Notes under the pieces: model-generated
Seen by the model: the letters and a program-made list of their open reading frames with translations, nothing else
Told to the model about the DNA's origin: nothing
Databases searched by the model: none
Translations under genes and position numbers: made by a program
From: Kibdelosporangium philippinense
Lineage (GTDB): Bacteria > Actinomycetota > Actinomycetes > Mycobacteriales > Pseudonocardiaceae
Assembly (NCBI RefSeq): GCF_021390435.2
Contig: NZ_JAJVCN010000003.1
Span: 1,431,501-1,495,500, forward strand
Length of the DNA: 64,000 bases
Direction: 5' to 3'
In this document: piece after piece, positions 43,453-52,715 of the stretch
How positions within the stretch are numbered: the stretch's first letter is position 1
Layout of the letters: each line of letters begins with the position of its first letter

Positions 43453-43797
43453 ATGAAGCTGACACTCCGCATCGCCACCGCGACCGTGCTGGGCCTGGCA
43501 CTGTTGACCCCGGCCGCCAACGCACAGACGCCGACGTTCGACGTCAAGAAGGTCTGCGAGCAGCGCGTCCCCAAGCTGGAAAACCGTGTGACCAAGGCGC
43601 TGACCAGGATCAACGGCGGCGCCGACGTACGCGGCTCGGTCGCGAACCTGCGGGCACGCGCCGAGCGCGCGACCGACCCGGCACAGAAGGACTGGCTCAA
43701 CGGCAAAGCCGATCACCGCGCAGAGCGGGTTGACGTGCTCAAGAAGGCACAGGAGCGGCTCGGTGCCTACAAGCAGAAGTACTGCACGGGCAAATGA
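43453..43797 (+). CDS. Small secreted protein, 114 aa
   Basis: Signal peptide MKLTLRIATATVLGLALLTP to about residue 25 (ANA-Q). The mature part is helical and charged (KALTRINGGADVRGSVANLRARAERATDP), with two Cys (VCEQR and KYCTGK) able to form one disulfide. First gene of a four-gene unit with a two-component system. It might be an extracellular ligand or target of the kinase; that is inference. Confidence 0.75.
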   Translation: MKLTLRIATATVLGLALLTPAANAQTPTFDVKKVCEQRVPKLENRVTKALTRINGGADVRGSVANLRARAERATDPAQKDWLNGKADHRAERVDVLKKAQERLGAYKQKYCTGK

Positions 43798-43934
43798 GGC
43801 GCTCATTAACCGCGGCCGCGGTTTTCCTGTTCCTGCTTACCGGGTGCCAGAAGCAGGAAGATCCGCCGCCGGGTGACCTAGACTCCATCGAGTCCACACT
43901 GAACAGTGTCGAGTCGGAGCTGAATGAGCCCTAG
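43794..43934 (+). CDS. 46-residue lipoprotein
   Basis: MRRSLTAAAVFLFLLTGC is a lipoprotein signal with lipobox LLTGC (Cys 18). Only 28 mature residues follow (QKQEDPPPGDLDSIESTLNS...). It overlaps the previous stop (ATGA) and its own stop lies inside the next gene start, so it is translationally coupled on both sides. Likely a surface signal or sensor accessory for the kinase encoded two genes on. Confidence 0.75.
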   Translation: MRRSLTAAAVFLFLLTGCQKQEDPPPGDLDSIESTLNSVESELNEP

Positions 43935-44595
43935 AGGACTCGTTCTCGTCGCCGAGGACGAACGGTCGATCGCCGACCTGGTCGGGATGTACCTGCGCCG
44001 GGATGGATTCGGCGTGCACGTGGAGGCGGACGGCACGGGCGCGCTCGCGGCCGTGCGCCGGTTGCGCCCGGTCGCCGTCGTGCTCGATATCGGCCTGCCT
44101 GGGATGGACGGCATCGAGGTGTGCCGTCAGATGCGGGCGGCCGAGGACTGGACGCCGGTGCTGTTCGTGACCGCTCGTGACGACGAAGTCGACCGGATCC
44201 TCGGCCTGGAAATGGGCGCCGACGACTACGTGACCAAGCCGTTCAGCCCGCGCGAGCTGGTCGCGCGGGTCCGTGCCGTATTGCGTCGGGGGTCGCCCGC
44301 GACCGAGGTGTTGCGGGCGGGCACGGTCGAGGTGAACGTCGACCAGCGCCGGGTGTGGGCGGGCGGCCGGGAGATCACGCTCACCTCGACCGAGTTCGAC
44401 CTGCTCGAACACCTGATGCGCACGCCTGGCCGGGTTTATGCCCGTGACCAGCTGCTCAGTGCCGTGTGGGGCTACCAGGCCGCGGCCGGGACCCGGACCG
44501 TGGACGTGCACATCGCGCAGTTGCGCGCCAAACTCGGCGCAGACAGTCCTCTTCGGACAGTCCGTGGGGTTGGTTACTCGGCGGAGTCGGGATGA
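43924..44595 (+). CDS. OmpR-family response regulator
   Basis: A 223-residue protein. Receiver domain with the acidic pocket (VAEDERS), phospho-acceptor Asp in VVLDIGLPGMDG (about residue 58) and Lys in YVTKPFSPREL. A winged helix DNA-binding domain follows (EITLTSTEFDLLEHLMRTPG, then TVDVHIAQLRAKLG, VRGVGY). Its stop overlaps the kinase start. Confidence 0.93.
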   Translation: MSPRGLVLVAEDERSIADLVGMYLRRDGFGVHVEADGTGALAAVRRLRPVAVVLDIGLPGMDGIEVCRQMRAAEDWTPVLFVTARDDEVDRILGLEMGADDYVTKPFSPRELVARVRAVLRRGSPATEVLRAGTVEVNVDQRRVWAGGREITLTSTEFDLLEHLMRTPGRVYARDQLLSAVWGYQAAAGTRTVDVHIAQLRAKLGADSPLRTVRGVGYSAESG

Positions 44596-45926
44596 TCCGC
44601 TCGCTCGCCGGCCGGATCATCATTGTCTGCCTTGCTGTGGCTGGGATTTCCGCTATGGTTGCCGGGCTCGTGCTGTTTCGCCTGGTCTCCACCACCTCGC
44701 TTGACGTGACCCAGCGTGTGCTTGCCAATCAGGCAGACGTGCTGGCCGCGCAACTGTTCGAGACCGACGGCGCGCTTGCCGGGCGTCGCCGGGTCGTGGA
44801 CATCCTTGAGCGGCAAGGGATATCGGTCGTCGGTGTGAGCCAGCGTGGCGTGGCGGTCGGTGACGCGACCGCGGTCGCCGCGGCCAGACAGGCCAAGGCA
44901 GTCGACGGCGGCACGGTGTCGAAGATCGTGGACGTGGCCGGGAAGCGGTATCTCGTCGAGGCTAGGGACGCGCCTCGCGGCAGTTTCGCGCTGGTCCTTG
45001 AGCCTTCGTCCGATCGGTCAACCATTCGGCGGCTCATCGGAAACATCTTGCTGGCGCTGGGAATCGGGCTCCTGGTCGCGGCTGTGGCTGGGATCTTGCT
45101 CGGTCGCTTGCTTGCCCGTCCGTTGCGGCGGACGGCCCAAGTCGCGCACACCATGCGTACGGGGCGACGGGACCTGCGCGCGCCGGTCGAAGGCCCGCGT
45201 GAAGTCGCCGATGTCGCCGGATCGGTCAACTCACTGGCGGATGCGTTGCAGCGCAGCGAATCCCGGCAACGTGACTTCCTGCTCTCGGTGTCACACGAGC
45301 TCAGAACGCCGCTGACGGCCGTACGCGGCTTCGCCGAGTCCTTGGCCGACGGGGTCGTGCCCGGCGATCAGGCCGCCGAGGTCGGGCGGACCATCGTCAA
45401 CGAGGCCCAGCGGCTGGAACGGCTGGTCGGCGACCTGCTCGACCTGGCGAGACTGTCGGCCGACGACTTCCGGTTGGACATCACGTCCGTCGACTTGTCC
45501 GGGGTGATGCGGGAAACCGCAGATGTCTGGTCCGCCCGATGCGCCCGCGAAAATGTGGAGTTCCGGTTGGAAAACCCGGCTTATCCGGTTGCCGTGCACA
45601 CCGATCCGCGCAGGCTGCGGCAAGCGTTGGACGGACTGATGGAAAACGCTTTGCGAGTCACGCCTGCCGGTCGGCCGATCGTGCTCGCGCAGCTGCCTGG
45701 CCGGGTGCTGCAAGTCAGGGACGGCGGGCCCGGTCTGTCCGAAGAGGACTATCGGATCGCGTTCGACCGTGGCGCGCTGTATCGGCGTTACCAAGGAATC
45801 CGGCCGGTGGGCACCGGACTGGGGCTGGCGATCGTGAACGGGCTGGTGACCAGGATGGGCGGTAAGATCGAAGCAGGGCCCGCGCCGGAAGGCGGCGCCT
45901 GTTTCACGATCACGCTGCCGGGGTAG
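44592..45926 (+). CDS. Sensor histidine kinase (partner of the regulator)
   Basis: A 444-residue kinase from ATG 44592. Two membrane spans (IIIVCLAVAGISAMVAGLVL and LLALGIGLLVAAVAGILLG) flank an extracellular sensor of about 120 residues. Then come HAMP, the HisKA box SVSHELRTPLTAVRGFAESL and the ATPase part (LMENALRVTPAG, VRDGGPGLSEED, GTGLGLAIVNGL). The extracytoplasmic sensor fits sensing linked to the secreted protein and lipoprotein of the same operon. Confidence 0.93.
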   Translation: MIRSLAGRIIIVCLAVAGISAMVAGLVLFRLVSTTSLDVTQRVLANQADVLAAQLFETDGALAGRRRVVDILERQGISVVGVSQRGVAVGDATAVAAARQAKAVDGGTVSKIVDVAGKRYLVEARDAPRGSFALVLEPSSDRSTIRRLIGNILLALGIGLLVAAVAGILLGRLLARPLRRTAQVAHTMRTGRRDLRAPVEGPREVADVAGSVNSLADALQRSESRQRDFLLSVSHELRTPLTAVRGFAESLADGVVPGDQAAEVGRTIVNEAQRLERLVGDLLDLARLSADDFRLDITSVDLSGVMRETADVWSARCARENVEFRLENPAYPVAVHTDPRRLRQALDGLMENALRVTPAGRPIVLAQLPGRVLQVRDGGPGLSEEDYRIAFDRGALYRRYQGIRPVGTGLGLAIVNGLVTRMGGKIEAGPAPEGGACFTITLPG

Positions 45927-45936
45927 GTGATTTTGT

Positions 45937-47268
45937 ATGCGGACTCAACGAGAAGTGGAGCGCAAGTACGAAGCCGCTCCGGACGCCCAACTACCGGACC
46001 TCGCAGGCTCGGCCGCCGAGCCGCGCCACGAAACACTCGACGCGGTCTACTACGACACCGAGGATCTCCGGCTGATCCGCGGCGGCCTGACATTGCGACG
46101 CAGAGAAGGCGGCGCGGACGAAGGCTGGCACCTGAAAGTGCCCGTCGGCGCGGACACGCGTGACGAAATCCACCTGCCACTGAATGGAAAAGACAAGCCG
46201 CCCAAGCCGTTCGCAGACCTGACGCTCGGATACACCCGTGGCGCGGCGCTGCAGCCCGTCGCCCGGATCACGACCGAGCGGACCGTCTGGGAGCTGTCCG
46301 GCGCCGAACTCACCGACGACCGCGTGACCGCGACCCGGCCGGACACGGAACCCATGGTGTGGCGTGAACTCGAAGTCGAAGGCGACCCAGCGGTACTCGA
46401 CAGAGCCGAGGAACCGTTGCGGCAAGCGGGTTTCCAGCGTTCATCGCTGCCATCCAAGCTCGCCCGCGCCCTCGACACCAAGCCTGAGCGCCACGAACCG
46501 GGCAAGAAGGCCGGTGAGACAGTGCTGGCGTACGCGGCCAAGCAGATCGAGAAGATCAGGTACTACGACATCCTGGTGCGTCAGGACGTTGACGACTCCG
46601 TGCACCAGATACGCGTCGCGACCCGTCGGCTGCGCAGCGCGCTGCGGGTGTACCGCAAGGTCGTGACCAGCGGTGACCTCGACGCCGAACTGCAGTGGCT
46701 CGGCAAGGAGCTGAGTCCGGCACGTGACCTCGAAGTGCAGTCTGAGCGGCTGACCAAGGCGGTGTCGGAACTGCCCGTCGAGCTGGCCGTCGGGCCCGTG
46801 CAGGCGCAACTGGTCCGGCATTTCAGCCCGGCGCAGGCACAGGCGCGCAAGGACGTGCTGCGGACGTTGCGCAGCAAGCGTTACCTCCATCTGCTCGACC
46901 AGCTGGACTCGTGGCTCGCCGCCCCGCCGTTCACGTCGAAGGCTTCCCGGAAGGCCGCCAAGGAGCTGCCGAAACACACATCCAAGGCCGCCCGAAAGGT
47001 TGGCCCCAGGTTGGACGCGGGCGAGGTCCACCGGGCTCGCAAAGCCGCGAAACGCCTGCGCTATGGGCTTGAGGTACTCGGCTCCAACAAGGCCCGCAAG
47101 CGCGCGAAGGCGTTCACGAAGCTGGCGGGCGAATACCAGGACAGCGTAGTCGCGCTGCCGCTGCTGCGCACCCTCGGCATGCAGGAGAACGGGTTCACGT
47201 TCGGCCTGCTCTATGGGCGTGAGGAGACCAACGCGGCGCGGATCCGGGGCACCATCAGGTGGGGCTAG
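45937..47268 (+). CDS. CYTH-CHAD domain protein
   Basis: A 443-residue protein. The CYTH domain (about 1-190) opens with EVERKYEA, the ExExK metal/triphosphate motif, then LTLRRREGGADEGWHLKV. The CHAD helical domain (about 205-430) has VHQIRVATRRLRSALRVYR and GEVHRARKAAKRLRYGLEVL, the conserved His/Arg repeats that bind polyphosphate. CYTH enzymes act on triphosphates; CHAD proteins associate with polyphosphate granules. It lies 10 bases after the kinase gene, so it may be co-transcribed. Confidence 0.93.
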   Translation: MRTQREVERKYEAAPDAQLPDLAGSAAEPRHETLDAVYYDTEDLRLIRGGLTLRRREGGADEGWHLKVPVGADTRDEIHLPLNGKDKPPKPFADLTLGYTRGAALQPVARITTERTVWELSGAELTDDRVTATRPDTEPMVWRELEVEGDPAVLDRAEEPLRQAGFQRSSLPSKLARALDTKPERHEPGKKAGETVLAYAAKQIEKIRYYDILVRQDVDDSVHQIRVATRRLRSALRVYRKVVTSGDLDAELQWLGKELSPARDLEVQSERLTKAVSELPVELAVGPVQAQLVRHFSPAQAQARKDVLRTLRSKRYLHLLDQLDSWLAAPPFTSKASRKAAKELPKHTSKAARKVGPRLDAGEVHRARKAAKRLRYGLEVLGSNKARKRAKAFTKLAGEYQDSVVALPLLRTLGMQENGFTFGLLYGREETNAARIRGTIRWG

Positions 47269-47297
47269 GCCTACCTGGGTTCTTGGGCCTGTGAGCA

Positions 47298-49013
47298 ATG
47301 CGCGACCCGTCCGTGTTCCGTCAGACTGTGGGCATGATCCGGCAGACCAAGGCGGTGTGGCGCAGCATTCAGCTGCTCGGCATAGCGCTGCTCAGCCTGC
47401 CGATGTTGGTCTGGGTGCTCGCGAACCTGTCGATCGTGATCACCGGCCCGATGGTGATCAGGCACTCCCGCTGGCTGCCCAACCTGGCCAGACGGCTGGC
47501 CGGAGTGCCGCGTGACGGCGTCTACTGGCCCGACCCGCCGCCCCCGACCCTCGACGAGGATGGCCTGTACCGAGTCGGCGACACCCTGGTCAAGAAGCCA
47601 CGGTGGTACAGCGAATTCGACCGGTTGCTCGACTGGGTGACCGATGACCCGGGCACTCGCCGTGACCTCAACTGGATGTTCACGAACTTCTTCGTTGGCG
47701 GCGTGTTGGCGGGTTTGGCGCCTGGTTTGATCGGCTTGGGCGTTTGGCTGGCTTTCACGCCTCAGTGGCCGTTCGCGGTTGTCGCGGTTTTCGGCTACTT
47801 GGCGGCTCCTTGGCTCGTGCAGGTTCACTCCCGGTGGTCGTCGCTCATGTTGAAGGCGAAGAGCGACGGCGTGATGTTCCGGTTCTGGGCACGGGTTCGT
47901 GCGCGGATCAAGGTCCTGTGGTCCGTGACGGCCCATTTCCTGATGTCTTTGGGCACGGCTCTCGTTTGCACCTTTGTCCTGGTCGTCGGCGTGGTGCCGA
48001 TCCATATCTGGGGCCTGTGGATCTTCGCGTGGGTGCCGCTTGTGACTCTGGTCCGTTCTCTCACCGCGTTCCGCCGGGTCGACATCCCCGCGCCGTACCT
48101 ACCGGAACCCGTGCTGCCTAACCCTCGCCCCGACGGCATGTACCGCCTCCGCAACCAGCTGTACAAGACGCCCGCCAGCTACATGCGCTACGCCCGTTAC
48201 CGCTGGGTGATGACCGACGTGGCCACGTGGCGTGACTTCGCTTCGGCTTATGTCGACACCCTGTTTGGCTTGATTGCTATCCCTATGGCCGTGGTCGCTC
48301 CCTCATGGACCCGCGCGTTGCAGCTTCGGGTGTCCAGCTGGCTACTCGCCCCAACTACTCAAGCCGTTCTAGCGCAACGGGTCCAGCAATTGACCGCGAC
48401 CCGTGCCGACGCCACCGATGCCCAAGCCGCCGAACTCCGGCGCATCGAACGCGACCTCCACGATGGCGCCCAAGCCCGGCTCGTCGCGATGGGCCTGCAC
48501 TTGGGCGCGGTGGAACGCCTGATCGACCAGGACCCAGCGGCGGCAAAGTCATTGGTGGCGAAGACAAAGGCCGCGTCGGCCGAGGCTTTGACCGAGTTGC
48601 GGGACCTCGTGCGCGGCATCCACCCGCCCGTGTTGGCCGAACGCGGACTCGGGGACGCTTTGCAGGCGTTGGCTTTGGACAGCCCGCTGAAAGTGACGGT
48701 TGAGGGGAAGGTGATCGGCCGACCAGCCTCCCCCGTCGAATCCGCGGTTTACTTCGCGGTCAGCGAGCTGTTGACCAACGTCGCAAAGCATGCTGCCGCC
48801 ACCCGCGTGATCATCCACATCAGACACTCGTCGGACGGCTTGGCGATTTCCGTTGTGGATGACGGAATTGGCGGGGCTTCGGCTTCCGGCGGCACCGGAT
48901 TGCGCGGTGTGCAGCGACGTCTTGCCACTTTCGACGGCACGTTCGAGCTCACCAGCCCGCCAGGCGGCCCGACCATCGCCACCCTCGAAGTCCCCAGTCC
49001 AGCAACGGAATAA
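47298..49013 (+). CDS. Sensor histidine kinase (NarL/DesK class), orphan, duplicated sensor
   Basis: A 571-residue kinase. HisKA_3 box RIERDLHDGAQARLVAMGLH, then an ATPase part (VSELLTNVAKHAAATRV, VDDGIGG, GTGLRGVQRRL). Membrane spans lie near 25-50, 135-180 and 210-255. Two similar sensor units (YWPDPPPPTLDEDGLYRV and YLPEPVLPNPRPDGMYRL) indicate an internal duplication. No response regulator is adjacent. ATG 47298 is used; ATG 47334 is possible. Confidence 0.85.
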   Translation: MRDPSVFRQTVGMIRQTKAVWRSIQLLGIALLSLPMLVWVLANLSIVITGPMVIRHSRWLPNLARRLAGVPRDGVYWPDPPPPTLDEDGLYRVGDTLVKKPRWYSEFDRLLDWVTDDPGTRRDLNWMFTNFFVGGVLAGLAPGLIGLGVWLAFTPQWPFAVVAVFGYLAAPWLVQVHSRWSSLMLKAKSDGVMFRFWARVRARIKVLWSVTAHFLMSLGTALVCTFVLVVGVVPIHIWGLWIFAWVPLVTLVRSLTAFRRVDIPAPYLPEPVLPNPRPDGMYRLRNQLYKTPASYMRYARYRWVMTDVATWRDFASAYVDTLFGLIAIPMAVVAPSWTRALQLRVSSWLLAPTTQAVLAQRVQQLTATRADATDAQAAELRRIERDLHDGAQARLVAMGLHLGAVERLIDQDPAAAKSLVAKTKAASAEALTELRDLVRGIHPPVLAERGLGDALQALALDSPLKVTVEGKVIGRPASPVESAVYFAVSELLTNVAKHAAATRVIIHIRHSSDGLAISVVDDGIGGASASGGTGLRGVQRRLATFDGTFELTSPPGGPTIATLEVPSPATE

Positions 49014-49853
49014 TCAGGCGATGAAGTCGGCCTTGTGGTCGGTCGCCCACTCGGCGTAGGTCCGTGCGGGCCGACCGAGAACCTCCGCTACGACAGTGGT
49101 CAGATCGGCAGGCTTGCCCACCGCCGCCTGGTGCATCTTCAGCATTCCGTCGAGCGCCTCATCGGAGGTAAAGCCGAACTGCTTGGCCCAGTGCGCCCTG
49201 GCCTCAGCCACAGTCATGTCCACCACCCCGATCTCCCGACCGACGGCAGCGCCGATCAGCGAGACCTGCTCCCGTTGCGAGATCGACTCCGGGCCGGTCA
49301 GTTCGTAAGCCGCGCCGATGTGCCCGTCCTCCAACAAAGCCTTGACGGCAACCGCCGCGATGTCGGCCTCATGGATCGGATTCACGTTAGTATCGGCGAA
49401 CGGCAGCCGCACCGAGCCTTCCTTCTTAATCGCCCCTGCCCAGTACAGCGTGTTGGTGGCGAACGCACCCGGCCGCAGGAAAGTCCAGTCAACGCCTGCG
49501 CGCTTCACCGCGTCTTCGACAGTGACGTGCCTCGTTCGGATCACCGAGTCGCCGTAGCTCTCGTGCGCTGCGGCCTGCGACGACAGCAGCACGATGTGCT
49601 TGACGCCCTTGGCTTTCGCGAGTGAGGCGAACCCGTCGGCGCCTGGCGGATTAGGGAACAGGAATACCTTCTCGACGCCTTCAAGCGCCGACTCGAACGA
49701 CTCGGGTTTGGCGAGATCGGCCGCGTACACCTCGACAGGCAGGTCGGCCTGCGGGTTACGCGAGGTCGCGCGCACCGAGGCGCCAGCTGACAGCAACTGC
49801 GTGATGACGGACCGGCCGACGTTGCCGGTCGCTCCGGTTACCAAGATGGTCAT
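49014..49853 (-). CDS. NmrA-like NAD(P)-binding oxidoreductase
   Basis: A 279-residue protein. Rossmann motif VTGATGNVGRSVI at the N-terminus, RATSRNP for cofactor choice, then HIVLLSSQAA and FLRPGAFATNTLYW. It resembles the NmrA/QOR2 group: quinone reductase or redox-sensing. ATG at 49853 is chosen over 49871 to start at MTILVTGA. Divergent from a TetR regulator that probably controls it. Confidence 0.85.
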   Translation of the reverse strand: MTILVTGATGNVGRSVITQLLSAGASVRATSRNPQADLPVEVYAADLAKPESFESALEGVEKVFLFPNPPGADGFASLAKAKGVKHIVLLSSQAAAHESYGDSVIRTRHVTVEDAVKRAGVDWTFLRPGAFATNTLYWAGAIKKEGSVRLPFADTNVNPIHEADIAAVAVKALLEDGHIGAAYELTGPESISQREQVSLIGAAVGREIGVVDMTVAEARAHWAKQFGFTSDEALDGMLKMHQAAVGKPADLTTVVAEVLGRPARTYAEWATDHKADFIA

Positions 49854-49883
49854 ACCGCTAGTTTCAACCATCTGTTAAACCGC

Positions 49884-49901
49884 GTCAACCAAATAGTTGA
49901 C
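49884..49901. promoter_or_regulatory. TetR operator candidate
   Basis: GTCAAC-CAAATA-GTTGAC, a perfect 6-bp inverted repeat with a 6-base spacer. It sits in the 64-base gap between the divergent NmrA and TetR genes, where it would control both promoters. Confidence 0.65.
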
Positions 49902-49917
49902 TGATACCCTTTCGGTC

Positions 49918-50535
49918 ATGCGCGAACCAGGCAAACCAAGGCGCTCACCTGCACCGGAGGAGCGTCAGGCGGATGCGGACCGGACCAGGCGAGTACTGCT
50001 CGCGGCCGCGTACGAGGAGTTCGCCGAGAAGGGCTACGCGGGCGCGCGCGTGCACGAGATCGCGGCGCGAGCCAACGTGAACAAGCAGTTGATCAACTAC
50101 TACTTCGGCGGCAAAGAAGGCCTTTACCGGACCCTCCAGAGCCAGTGGCTGAAGCACGAAGCGACATTTCACGACCCCGGCCGATCAGCCGCGGACATCG
50201 CGACGTCCTACCTGCACGGTGCGTTGGACGACCCACGCGGCACGCGGCTGATGGTCTGGCGCGGCCTGAGCTACGCGGCAGGCCAGGAGACACCGGACGA
50301 AGAGCCCGAGCAGGACTTGAGCGGAATCACCGAGCGCCAGCAGGCCGGTGAGATCGACCAAGACCTGGACCCCGCATGCCTGTTGCTCGGCATGATGGCG
50401 CTGACCACGGCACCACTCGTGATGCCGGACATGGTGAAGAAGACTTTCGGCGTCGAGGCAACGGATCCGGCGTTCCGCGAGCGCTACACGGCATTCCTCC
50501 GCGACATGATGACAAGACTGGGGCCGCGGCGATAA
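49918..50535 (+). CDS. TetR-family repressor
   Basis: A 205-residue regulator. Helix-turn-helix: TRRVLLAAAYEEFAEKGYAG, then VHEIAARANVNKQLINYYFG. The ligand domain carries FRERYTAFLRDMM near the end. ATG at 49918 is preferred; an upstream TTG at 49897 would place the start inside the operator. Likely autoregulated and repressing the oxidoreductase. Confidence 0.9.
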   Translation: MREPGKPRRSPAPEERQADADRTRRVLLAAAYEEFAEKGYAGARVHEIAARANVNKQLINYYFGGKEGLYRTLQSQWLKHEATFHDPGRSAADIATSYLHGALDDPRGTRLMVWRGLSYAAGQETPDEEPEQDLSGITERQQAGEIDQDLDPACLLLGMMALTTAPLVMPDMVKKTFGVEATDPAFRERYTAFLRDMMTRLGPRR

Positions 50536-50539
50536 AGGT

Positions 50540-50569
50540 GGCCACCGAGGCACTGTGACCCCGGTGGCC
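50540..50569. terminator. Hairpin between convergent genes
   Basis: GGCCACCG (50540-50547) pairs with CGGTGGCC (50562-50569), just after the TetR stop and before the end of the convergent repeat-protein gene. Confidence 0.55.
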
Positions 50570-50585
50570 GGTCATCTAGTCAGAT

Positions 50586-50807
50586 TCACGTAATGCGAAC
50601 GCTGTCAGGGTCAGAAGTGATCCGCACACTGCCCGGATCTGAAGTAATCCGGACGCTGCCCGGGTCTGAAGTGATGCGAACGCTGTCAGGGTCGGACGTG
50701 ATGCGGACGCTGTCCGCCGCCGCGGTGGCAGGTGCCAACGCGACCAAGGTAGTGACGAAGCCGGCGAGAAGTACGCCAGCTCCAACACGCCGAAGAGTGA
50801 TTTTCAT
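50586..50807 (-). CDS. Small secreted protein of tandem nine-residue repeats
   Basis: A 73-residue protein. Signal MKITLRRVGAGVLLAGFVTT to the ATAAA cut site, then four and a half copies of DSVRITSDP (first residue D or G). The 27-bp units span about 50593-50712. ATG 50807 is chosen as the signal-peptide start; the frame is open to 50918. The repeat has no familiar name. Repeat count may vary between strains by slippage. Confidence 0.65.
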   Translation of the reverse strand: MKITLRRVGAGVLLAGFVTTLVALAPATAAADSVRITSDPDSVRITSDPGSVRITSDPGSVRITSDPDSVRIT

Positions 50808-50919
50808 GCGAAACAGCGTGCCCAAGGCCAACTTCACGGCGGTTTCAAAGAAGCAACACCGATCCACCCCCAGTTGAAACGGCGCTAACCCGGGAGAAGT
50901 AGGACCCGGCCTCCACAAT

Positions 50920-51100
50920 GGCCACGGTCTCCCGTGCCATCCCCCTCAACCGACTACTCCCCCGGCAATGGTCGGTCCCCAGTGCCGATCACACCACCAG
51001 TTTTCGACCGGATCAAGCGCAGCAAAACGACGTCACCGCACCGCACCAACGAACGCCCGAAAGATCAAGTGGCGAGCGTGGAACCGCTCTTACGGTCGGC
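50920..51100. other. Intergenic stretch before the decayed regulator
   Basis: No gene can be called. Open frames here have no supported start and merge into the regulator fragment. Confidence 0.4.
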
Positions 51101-51102
51101 TG

Positions 51103-51845
51103 GTGCACGCACAATTCGTTGGCCGTGTGGCGGAAACGGACCACCTCGCCGCCCCGCTCACCCACGCACGGACAGGTCGCGGAGCGTTCGGTCTGACCAC
51201 CGGCGAGCCGGGGATCGGCAAGACCATGCTCGCCCAGCACATGACCGGAAGCCGCGACCGGCTTCACCGTGCTGTGGGCAACCTGCTGGCAGGACAATGC
51301 GCAGCGCGCGTACTGGCCATTGGTGCAAATCCTGCGCAAACTCGTGGCGGCTCATGGCTGGTCACATGCCGACACCGACTCCTTGAGCCCGCTGTTACCC
51401 AAGCCCGCCACCCACAACGATCAGTTCCGCCTGTTCGACGCGTTGACACAAGCGCTCCTGGCCACCGAGCAGCCTCTGCTGATCGTGGTCGACGACCTGC
51501 ACTGGGCTGACGAGGAAACGCTGCGCTACCTGGAGTTCCTCGGGACCCTGCTGCGGGACAGCCGCATCGTCGTCCTCACCACCTACCGGAACACCGATCC
51601 TGGCGAGGTACTCCCGCAGCACCTGCGCCGGCTTTTACGCCTTGGCCCGCAGATCAAGCTCGCAGGTTTCTCCGAGGTGGAGACGAGCCAGCTGATGCAC
51701 GCTGTCATCGGGGTACGACCGGATTCCGCCCTACTGACCGAAGTTCATCGAAGATCCGGCGGAAACCCTTATTTCATCGGTGAACTGGCGCGCTCCACCG
51801 GCAAGCGCATCCCTGACACGCTCCGGCACGTACTCGACCATCAAA
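51103..51845 (+). pseudogene. AAA-type (LuxR-large-ATPase-like) regulator, frameshifted N-terminal fragment
   Basis: It begins VHAQFVGRVAETDHLAAPLT. Walker A is TTGEPGIGKTMLAQH. Then the frame shifts near 51250-51260, so that GFTVLWATCWQDNAQRAYWP and the Walker B strand LLIVVDDLHWADE are read one frame over. It continues to GGNPYFIGELARSTGKRIPDTLRHVLD and ends abruptly at about 51845. The DNA-binding C-terminus is missing. These proteins normally exceed 800 residues. Confidence 0.75.
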
Positions 51846-51846
51846 T

Positions 51847-52715
51847 ATGTCCACTTTGGCAGGTAACGGTCGCGACACCGGCCCGTCCGGTGACGGCGGA
51901 CCGGCCACGAACGCGGTTCTCGACACACCATCCGGTATCGCCCGCGACGCCGCCGGCAACGTTTACGTCACAGAGTGGTGGACGCCCCGAGTCCGCAAGA
52001 TCGCCCCCAACGGCACCATCACGACCTTCGCGGGCACAGGCGAACCAGGTTCGGGCCCGGACGGAGGCCAGGCCACAGCCACCCAGTTGCGCGCCCCGGT
52101 CGGTCTTGCCGTTGACAGGCAAGGAAACGTGTACATCGCGGATGAGCTCGACCACAAAGTCCGCAAAGTCGCGCCAAACGGAATCATCACAACGGCAGCG
52201 GGCACCAGAGAAGCCGGTTTCGGCGGCGACAACGCAGATGCGACGAAGGCGCGGCCCAACGGCCCCACCGGAATCGCAGTAGACAAGGACAGCAAGCTCT
52301 ACATCGCCGACACGAACAACAACCGCGTCCGCCAAGTAGACGGCACAAAGGTGATCCGGACCGTCGTAGGCGACGGTGTCGCAGGCAGCGGTGCCGGGCA
52401 ACTGGACCACCCACGCGGTGCGGCCGCCGACACCGAGCAAGCCATTTATGCCGCCGACACCGGCAACAACCGCATCACCGTCACCAATTCCTTCGCAGTG
52501 GGCGGAAATCCCGGTTCGGGCTGGAACCAGTTCGACCACCCGGCCGGGATCGCGATGGGCCCTGGCGGAACGGTGTACGTGGCCGACACCAACAACCATC
52601 GAAAGTAGTAGCAGGCATAGGCCTGAGATCCGAAGACACCCCAAGAGATCGCAGAGCCTGCGGCGGAGAAGGAGGCCCAGCAGCCCTGGCAGAACTCTCC
52701 CAGCCAACCTCCCTA
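51847..52715 (+). pseudogene. NHL-repeat protein, main fragment
   Basis: Repeats of the NHL beta-propeller type: PSGIARDAAGNVYVTEWWTP, PVGLAVDRQGNVYIADELDH, PTGIAVDKDSKLYIADTNNN and HPAGIAMGPGGTVYVADTNN. The open frame begins at ATG 51847 but in mid-repeat style, so the true N-terminus is probably lost at the junction with the regulator fragment. A one-base deletion near 52601 causes a stop at 52608. Shifting the frame recovers KVVAGIGLRSEDTP and GGEGGPAALAELSQPTSLA up to the insertion point. Confidence 0.8.
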
